Positions 58,596-64,000 of a DNA stretch of 64,000 nucleotides are shown one piece after another. The DNA lies in the NCBI GenBank assembly GCA_963706385.1, contig OY970153.1, forward strand, positions 3,038,001-3,102,000. The letters are read 5' to 3'. Within the stretch, counting starts at the first letter, position 1, and the number at the start of each line of letters is the position of its first letter. The translations under genes were made by a program, and so were the position numbers. Source of the stretch: Poindextera sp963706385 (GTDB lineage Bacteria; Pseudomonadota; Alphaproteobacteria; Caulobacterales; Caulobacteraceae). The notes beneath the pieces are model-generated. The model saw nothing but the letters and a program-made list of their open reading frames with translations, had not been told where the DNA came from and searched no databases.

Positions 58596-59609
58596 ATGGC
58601 GTCGATGACCATGATCCAGGCGCTGAACTCGGCGATGGACGTGATGCTGGGGCTGGATCCCGACGTGCTGATCCTCGGCGAGGACGTGGGCTATTTCGGC
58701 GGGGTGTTCCGCGCCACCGAGGGCCTGCAGAAGAAGCATGGCCTGACCCGCTGTTTCGACACCCCGATCGGCGAGGCGGGGATCGTCGGGGTGGCGATCG
58801 GCATGGCCGCCTATGGCCTCAAGCCCATCGTCGAGATCCAGTTCGCCGACTACATCTACCCGGCCTACGACCAGCTGGTCTCCGAGGCGGCGCGGCTGCG
58901 CTACCGTTCGGCTGGCGATTTCACCGCCCCGATCACCGTGCGCACCCCCTATGGCGGGGGCATTTTCGGCGGCCAGACCCACAGTCAGAGCCCCGAGGCG
59001 CTGTTCACCCACGTCGCCGGCCTGACCACCGTGGTCCCGTCCAACCCCTACGACGCGAAGGGCCTTCTGATCAGCGCGATCGAATCCAGCGACCCGATCA
59101 TCTTCCTGGAGCCCAAGCGGCTGTACAACGGCCCGTTCGACGGCCATCCCGAGCGGCCGATGGTCGCCTGGTCCAAGCACCCGGCCAGCGCGGTTCCCGA
59201 AGGCTACTACACCATCCCGCTCGGCAAGGCGGCGGTGGCGCGGGAAGGCGATGCGGCGACCATTCTCGCCTATGGCGCCATGGTGCATGTCGCGCTGGCG
59301 GCGGTGGAGGACAGCGGCGTCGACGCCGAGGTGATCGACCTTCGCACCCTGGTCCCGGTCGACATCGAGACCATCGCCGCCTCGGTGCGCAAGACCGGCC
59401 GCTGCGTGATCGCGCACGAGGCGACCCGCACCAGCGGCTTCGGCGCCGAGCTTTCGGCCCTGGTGCAGGAGCATTGTTTCTATCACCTGGAGGCGCCGAT
59501 CGAGCGGGTGACCGGCTGGGACACGCCCTATCCGCACGCGTTCGAATGGGACTATTTTCCGGGGCCGGCGCGGATCGCCGCGGCCCTGCGCCGCGTGACG
59601 GAGGCTTGA
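58596..59609 (+). CDS. bkdA2: Branched-chain 2-oxoacid dehydrogenase E1 beta subunit
   Basis: 337 residues. Partner of E1 alpha; binds the E2 core and completes the TPP site. Motifs: LGEDVGYFGGVFRATEGLQK, DTPIGEAGIVGVAIGMAAYG, VRTPYGGGIFGGQTHSQSPE and the LIAHEATRTSGFGAELSALV-type C-terminal domain (here CVIAHEATRTSGFGAELSAL). It starts three bases after E1 alpha and ends one base before E2. Confidence 0.95.
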   Translation: MASMTMIQALNSAMDVMLGLDPDVLILGEDVGYFGGVFRATEGLQKKHGLTRCFDTPIGEAGIVGVAIGMAAYGLKPIVEIQFADYIYPAYDQLVSEAARLRYRSAGDFTAPITVRTPYGGGIFGGQTHSQSPEALFTHVAGLTTVVPSNPYDAKGLLISAIESSDPIIFLEPKRLYNGPFDGHPERPMVAWSKHPASAVPEGYYTIPLGKAAVAREGDAATILAYGAMVHVALAAVEDSGVDAEVIDLRTLVPVDIETIAASVRKTGRCVIAHEATRTSGFGAELSALVQEHCFYHLEAPIERVTGWDTPYPHAFEWDYFPGPARIAAALRRVTEA

Positions 59610-59610
59610 G

Positions 59611-60837
59611 ATGAGCCGCTTCACCTTCAAGCTGCCGGACGTGGGCGAGGGGATCGCCGAGGCGGAGGTCGTGGCCTGGCATGCGGCCGTGGGCGACCAG
59701 GTGGCGCAAGATCAGCCGCTGGTCGACGTGATGACCGACAAGGCGACGGTCGAGCTGACCTCGCCGGTGACCGGCCGCTTGGTCGAGCGCAACGGCGCGG
59801 AGGGCGATCTGGTGGCCGTCGGCGCGGCGCTGGCGGTGCTGGAGACCGAAGCGGCTACGGCCGAAGCGGCGCCGGCCGGGCCGAAACCGAAAGCGCGCGG
59901 CGAGACCAAGGCCGCGCCCGCCCAGACCGCGCCCATCCAGGCCGCCGCACCCGCCGCGACGGCGAAGGCCGGGGTGCTGGCCGCGCCCGCGGTGCGCGAG
60001 CGGGCGAGGGCGCTGGGGCTCGATCTGGCGTCGCTGGCCGGAACCGGCCCCGACGGCCGGGTGACCCACGCCGACCTGGACGCGGTCCTGACCGGCGGCG
60101 GCGTCCGTGCGGCGGCGGGCGCCGCCTTCGCCAAGCGCGAAGGCGTCCAGGACGTCAAGGTGATCGGCCTTCGCCGCCGCATCGCCGAGAGGATGCAGGA
60201 GTCCAAGCGCCGCATCCCTCACTTCGCCTACATCGAGGCGGTGGACGTGAGCGAACTGGAGTCCCTGCGCGCCCAGTTGAACCAGGTCCATGGCGAGGCG
60301 CGCGGCCGGCTCTCGCTATTGCCGTTCCTGATCCGGGCCCTGGTCCAGGCGCTGCCGGCGTTTCCTCAGATCAATGCGACCTTCGACGACGAGGCCGGCG
60401 TGGTCCATCGCCACGCCGCGGTGCATGTCGGCATCGCCACCCAGACCGAGGCCGGCCTGATCGTTCCGGTGCTCCGCCACGCCGAGACGCTGGACCTGTG
60501 GGCCGCGGCGCGCGAGATCGCCCGGCTGGCCGGCGCGGCGCGCGCGGGCAAGGCCGCCCGCGAGGACCTCACCGGCTCGACCATCACCATCACCAGCCTC
60601 GGCCCCCTGGGCGGGATCGCCTCCACCCCGGTGATCAACGCGCCCGAAGTCGCCATCATCGCCCCCAACCGCATCGTCGAACAGCCGGTGATCCGCGAGG
60701 GCCGGATCGTCGCGCGCAAGATGATGAACCTGTCGTCCTCGTTCGATCACCGCGTGGTCGACGGCCACGACGCGGCCGAGTTCGTCCAGCGGATCAAGGC
60801 GCTGTTGGAACATCCCGCGACGCTGTTCATCGACTGA
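59611..60837 (+). CDS. bkdB: 2-oxoacid dehydrogenase E2 (dihydrolipoamide acyltransferase)
   Basis: 408 residues. Lipoyl domain with lysine 44 in VDVMTDKATVELTSPVTGRL, an Ala/Pro linker, the peripheral-subunit-binding domain around 130-157 (APAVRERARALGLDLASLAG), and the catalytic acyltransferase domain ending LSSSFDHRVVDGHDAAEFVQ with the active-site histidine. A typical E2. The E3 (lpd) gene is absent from the operon, so a shared dihydrolipoamide dehydrogenase is presumably used. Confidence 0.93.
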   Translation: MSRFTFKLPDVGEGIAEAEVVAWHAAVGDQVAQDQPLVDVMTDKATVELTSPVTGRLVERNGAEGDLVAVGAALAVLETEAATAEAAPAGPKPKARGETKAAPAQTAPIQAAAPAATAKAGVLAAPAVRERARALGLDLASLAGTGPDGRVTHADLDAVLTGGGVRAAAGAAFAKREGVQDVKVIGLRRRIAERMQESKRRIPHFAYIEAVDVSELESLRAQLNQVHGEARGRLSLLPFLIRALVQALPAFPQINATFDDEAGVVHRHAAVHVGIATQTEAGLIVPVLRHAETLDLWAAAREIARLAGAARAGKAAREDLTGSTITITSLGPLGGIASTPVINAPEVAIIAPNRIVEQPVIREGRIVARKMMNLSSSFDHRVVDGHDAAEFVQRIKALLEHPATLFID

Positions 60838-60949
60838 GGGGCGGACGCGGTTCAGTCCGCGCTGGAAGGTAATGAAATCCTATCCAGCCGAGGATGTAAG
60901 GCAGTAAGAATATCCAACTTCGCTTCGCCGCCCGCCCGCCTCGCGGCCA

Positions 60950-62158
60950 TCAGGCGGCGACGAGGCGCCCGGGGCGCCGGAGTTCGGGCGCGAGGCCCTC
61001 GCCCATCAGGTCGATGAAGTTGTCGCAGTAGAACCGCTCGACCGCGGCCGCCGATGCGCCGCCGAGCGAGTCGTTGAACCGCTTCAGCGGATTGCGACCG
61101 CCCTCGATGTGCGGGAAGTCGGACGAGAACAGGCAGATCCGCTCGTCCGACTGGGCGATGATCCAGCCGGCGTCCTCGTGCGGATAGGGCGCCGCCCGCA
61201 CCTGCCGGCGGACGAAGTCGCTGGGCCGCATCGACAGGTTTCGCAGCCGCTCCTCGTGCTTGAGGAAGGCGCCGTGACCGGCGTCCAGATAGCGCATCCA
61301 GCTCGGCAGCCACGAGGCGCCCAGCTCGATCGCCCCGAACCTGAGCCGGGGGAAGCGGTCCAGCACCCCGTCGAAAATCAGCGTCGCCAGCGTCTGCATC
61401 ACCGAGGTCGGGATGGCCATGAAGCTGACCGAGGTGAAGTTCTCCTCGCCGCCGTGGAAGTCCTTGACCCGGGGCAGGCCGTTCTCGGCGTAGGCCGGGT
61501 TCATCTTCACCTCGCCGCCGACGTGGAACAGGATCGGCAGGCCGGCCTCCTGCGCCTGGGCCCAGACCGGATCGAGGCGGACGTGGCTGGGCGAGTGGGC
61601 GGGCGGACAACGCGAGGGGACCATCAGCGCCTTGGCGCCCAATTCGATCGCCTCGCGCGCGGTCTCGGCGGCTAGGTCGAAATCGACCAGCGGCACATAG
61701 GCGGTGGGCAGCAGGCGAGCGTCGACCTTGCAGAAGTCGGTCATCATCCGGTTGTGGGCCCGGGCCGTGGCGTAGGCGAGGTCAACCTGGCCGCTCTCGT
61801 CGAGCCCGAAGTTGCCCAGGCAGAAGGTGGTGAACACCAGTTGGCTGGCGAAGCCCAGCAGGTTCAGCGTCTTGGGCCGGTCGGCGGGCAGGAAGGCGCC
61901 CAGGGCTTGGTAGTTCTTGCGCAGGAGGATGTTGGCGTCCTCGTCGGCGCGGAAGCCGGGGTCGGCCTGGAGCTCGCGGGCGCGCCGGGCCAGCGTGCCG
62001 TCGCCAACCTTGTGACGATAGGAGTCCAGGGCGTGGTAGCGCGGCTTGAAGCGGGCCTCGATGTAATCGTCCAGGCAGTCCTCCAGCTCCATCAGATGGG
62101 AGTCGGCGTCGTGGACGATGCGGTTCTCGACGTAGGGCAAGGCGGCCTCCGAAGTCAT
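60950..62158 (-). CDS. Amidohydrolase family protein (ACMSD-like TIM barrel)
   Basis: 402 residues from the ATG at 62158. Amidohydrolase-2 barrel: VHDADSHLMELEDCLDDYIE with the first metal aspartate, LFHVGGEVKMNPAYAEN with a metal histidine, and FSSDFPHIEGGRNPLKRFND with the final aspartate. It is likely a decarboxylase or hydrolase of an aromatic ring-cleavage or oxo-acid intermediate. The substrate is unknown. Its upstream neighbour is an MFS transporter on the same strand. Confidence 0.85.
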   Translation of the reverse strand: MTSEAALPYVENRIVHDADSHLMELEDCLDDYIEARFKPRYHALDSYRHKVGDGTLARRARELQADPGFRADEDANILLRKNYQALGAFLPADRPKTLNLLGFASQLVFTTFCLGNFGLDESGQVDLAYATARAHNRMMTDFCKVDARLLPTAYVPLVDFDLAAETAREAIELGAKALMVPSRCPPAHSPSHVRLDPVWAQAQEAGLPILFHVGGEVKMNPAYAENGLPRVKDFHGGEENFTSVSFMAIPTSVMQTLATLIFDGVLDRFPRLRFGAIELGASWLPSWMRYLDAGHGAFLKHEERLRNLSMRPSDFVRRQVRAAPYPHEDAGWIIAQSDERICLFSSDFPHIEGGRNPLKRFNDSLGGASAAAVERFYCDNFIDLMGEGLAPELRRPGRLVAA

Positions 62159-62241
62159 CTCGCCGCTCTGTCGGCGGCGCTGGGGCGAGCCTAGACCCGC
62201 CCACGGGTGGCGGCAACGGGCCGGGCGGCTGACGCGGAGCC

Positions 62242-63441
62242 TCAGCGCGCCGCCGGCCTGGCGGCTCGACCCGCGAGAATGGCCAGGCCGATCAGGCTGA
62301 CCAGCGCGAAGCCCCCGCCGGTCAGGAAGGTCGCCGCCGGGCTGATGTTCGACCAAACCTCGCCGGCGATGGCGCTGGCCGCCAGCAGCGCGCCGCCGGT
62401 CGCCAGGTTGAACATGCCAAACGCGGTCCCACGCAGCCGCGCCGGGGCGACATCGGCGATCAGGGCCGAGAACAGGCCCTGGGTCAGGCCCAGGTGCAGG
62501 CCCCAAAGCGCCGCCCCGGCCAGCGCGCCGGGAATGGTGGGAGACAGCGCCAGCACCAGGTCGGCCGCCACCAGCATTCCTAGCCCCAGGGCCAGCAGCG
62601 AGCGGCGTCCGATGCGGTCCGACAGGGCGCCGACCGGCGCGGAGATCGCCGCATAGATCACGTTCATCACCACCATGATCACCGGGACCAGGGCGACCGG
62701 CAGGCCGACGTTCTGGGCGCGCAGGACGAGGAACGCCTCGCTGAACCGGGCCATGGTGAAGATCACCCCGACGATGACGACCAGCCAGAAGCCGGCGCCC
62801 ATGTCCCGCACCTCGGCCCACCGGATCGGCGCGCGCGCCGCCGCGCGCGTCTCCTCGCTCCGGCGCGGCTCCTCGACACCGAGGATCAGCAGCATGACGG
62901 CGACCACGGCTGGAACCACCGCCCAGGCGAACACCGCGCGGATGTGGCCCCCCAGCAGGGCCATCAGGCCGATCGCGGCCAGGGGGCCGGCGACGGCGCC
63001 GACGGTGTCCAGCGACTGGCGAAGGCCGTAGGCCGCGCCGGTGACCGCCTTGGGCGTGATGTCGGCCACCAGGGCGTCGCGGGGCGCCTCGCGCATGCCC
63101 TTGCCGAGCCGATCGATGAACCGCGCGGCCAGCACCTCGATGGGCGTCGTCGCCAACGGGAATATCGGCTTGGTCGCCGCGGCCAGCCCATAGCCGATCA
63201 CCGCCAGCAGCTTGCGCTTGCCCAGCCGGTCGCTGAGCCAGCCGGAGAACACCTTGGTGACCGAGACCGTGGCCTCGGAGATCCCCTCGATCAGCCCGAC
63301 CAGGGCGGCGCTGGCGCCCAGGGTGGAGATCAGGAACACCGGCAGCAGGCTGTGGATCATCTCCGAGGAGATATCCATGAACATCGAGACGAAACCGAGC
63401 GCCCAGACCGTTCGGGGAACCGCCTTCAGTCCCTTGAGCAT
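62242..63441 (-). CDS. MFS transporter
   Basis: 399 residues, about twelve helices. MFS signature loops: SGWLSDRLGKRKLLAVIGYG and APVGALSDRIGRRSLLALGL, which are motif A of each half. The N-terminus is TVWALGFVSMFMDISSEMIH. Length and halves are normal. The substrate is unknown. It is on the same strand as the amidohydrolase gene, 83 bases downstream, and may import that enzyme's substrate. Confidence 0.85.
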   Translation of the reverse strand: MLKGLKAVPRTVWALGFVSMFMDISSEMIHSLLPVFLISTLGASAALVGLIEGISEATVSVTKVFSGWLSDRLGKRKLLAVIGYGLAAATKPIFPLATTPIEVLAARFIDRLGKGMREAPRDALVADITPKAVTGAAYGLRQSLDTVGAVAGPLAAIGLMALLGGHIRAVFAWAVVPAVVAVMLLILGVEEPRRSEETRAAARAPIRWAEVRDMGAGFWLVVIVGVIFTMARFSEAFLVLRAQNVGLPVALVPVIMVVMNVIYAAISAPVGALSDRIGRRSLLALGLGMLVAADLVLALSPTIPGALAGAALWGLHLGLTQGLFSALIADVAPARLRGTAFGMFNLATGGALLAASAIAGEVWSNISPAATFLTGGGFALVSLIGLAILAGRAARPAAR

Positions 63442-63733
63442 GCCGCCTCCCTGGTCAGGCCCCGGGTGGTCATCAACCCCGCGTCTGATGGCCGCCGGGC
63501 CCGCCGCTCAGGCCACTATGAGCGCTGTCGGGGCGCGAGGATATCGACGCAGCCGCCGCTGCTGGCGCGGTCGGCGCGGCTCACGGCGACCACGATCTCG
63601 ATCCGATCGCGCCTCGGTTCGGTTGTCGGACGCCCCGGCGCGACGCACAAGGCCCTTGCTTGACCCAGGGATATCGGTCTCAGCTTCCCGGTCAGGACAA
63701 GGCCGCCGGATGAGCGGCCGAAAGGAGGATGCG

Positions 63734-64000
63734 ATGGCCCGCGCCCCTAGCGGTTTCAAGGTCCGGTTGGAGCCCCAGGACGAATACACTCACGTTCCCG
63801 ACGCCGCCGCCAACTACAATGAAAGCATGTATTTCAACATGTTCGACCCGGCGAAGAAGGTCGGCGGCTGGTTCCGCATCGGCAACCGGCCGAACGAGGG
63901 CTACGCGGAAATCTCGGTCTGCCTCTACCTGCCGGGCGGCCGCGTCGGCTTCATGTTCGGCCGGCCCAAGATCAGCGGCAACGCCGAGATGAACGCCGGC
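63734..64000 (+). CDS. Conserved hypothetical protein, DUF7064-like (3' end outside window)
   Basis: A strong AAAGGAGG ribosome site precedes the ATG at 63734. The first 89 residues read ARAPSGFKVRLEPQDEYTHV, NYNESMYFNMFDPAKKVGGW, FRIGNRPNEGYAEISVCLYL and PGGRVGFMFGRPKISGNAEM. I associate the NESMYFNMFD and RIGNRPNEGYAE pattern with an uncharacterised beta-rich family (DUF7064/7065-like) often near fatty-acid and aromatic catabolic genes; that assignment is tentative. It starts divergently from the MFS gene. Confidence 0.7.
   Translation, partial: MARAPSGFKVRLEPQDEYTHVPDAAANYNESMYFNMFDPAKKVGGWFRIGNRPNEGYAEISVCLYLPGGRVGFMFGRPKISGNAEMNAG

Overview
The window is a high-GC alphaproteobacterial chromosome segment, most likely from Caulobacteraceae (Phenylobacterium or Caulobacter-like). 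The evidence for this is a TipN-like polarity protein, an mreBCD-mrdA-rodA shape operon, alphaproteobacterial gene style, several acyl-CoA dehydrogenase and enoyl-CoA hydratase genes, and many dispersed palindromic repeats of the kind found in this order. I saw no rRNA, tRNA or CRISPR array.

Layout. 1-636 is the end of an enoyl-CoA hydratase. 774-7875 is a probable integrative island: a complete N-type ATPase operon (atpDCQRBEFAG) lies between a displaced 5' fragment of dusA (774-854) and the intact dusA gene (7876-8886). The 5' end of dusA is a known attachment site for integrative elements. 8889-10655 holds an aspartic protease, a DUF1289 protein and a divergent CobT-like protein. 10773-22031 is mainly catabolic: three acyl-CoA dehydrogenases, an enoyl-CoA hydratase, an ABM-domain protein, an Old Yellow Enzyme and an SMP-30 lactonase. 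It is interrupted by an IS5/IS427-type insertion and a putative Pho-regulated 41-residue peptide. 22107-25812 carries folA, thyA, a DUF924 gene and an ilvC broken by four single-base insertions. 26077-27394 is an accessory patch with vapBC and a GIY-YIG nuclease gene bracketed by inverted repeats. 27469-34490 holds trmN6, a polyprenyl diphosphate synthase, an aspartate aminotransferase, a TVP38 protein, leuA with a leucine-rich leader peptide, and a DMT transporter. 34670-40715 is mreB-mreC-mreD-mrdA-rodA. 41262-48221 has two alpha/beta hydrolases, an MFS transporter, a dipeptide epimerase and the TipN-like protein. 48482-52302 is pstSCAB with a Pho box. 52439-57224 has a natural poly-His glycine-zipper protein, glpK, a ParDE-type module, a low-GC membrane protein and a 3-methyladenine glycosylase. 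57360-60837 encodes a branched-chain 2-oxoacid dehydrogenase (E1 alpha, E1 beta, E2). The window ends with an amidohydrolase, an MFS transporter and a partial gene.

The most unusual theme is repeat biology. Five palindromic elements (four of 268-272 bp, plus one shortened to 195 bp) are bounded by the tetranucleotide CTAG (one end of two copies reads TTAG), often exactly at a TAG stop codon. The IS in this window also duplicated CTAG at a gene's stop codon, and a tandem hairpin pair is bounded by CTAG too. The inner arms of the 270-bp elements also flank the GIY-YIG nuclease gene as an inverted pair, which suggests (but does not prove) a nuclease-repeat partnership. The second strong theme is the N-ATPase island at dusA, whose c subunit has a carboxylate in both helices.
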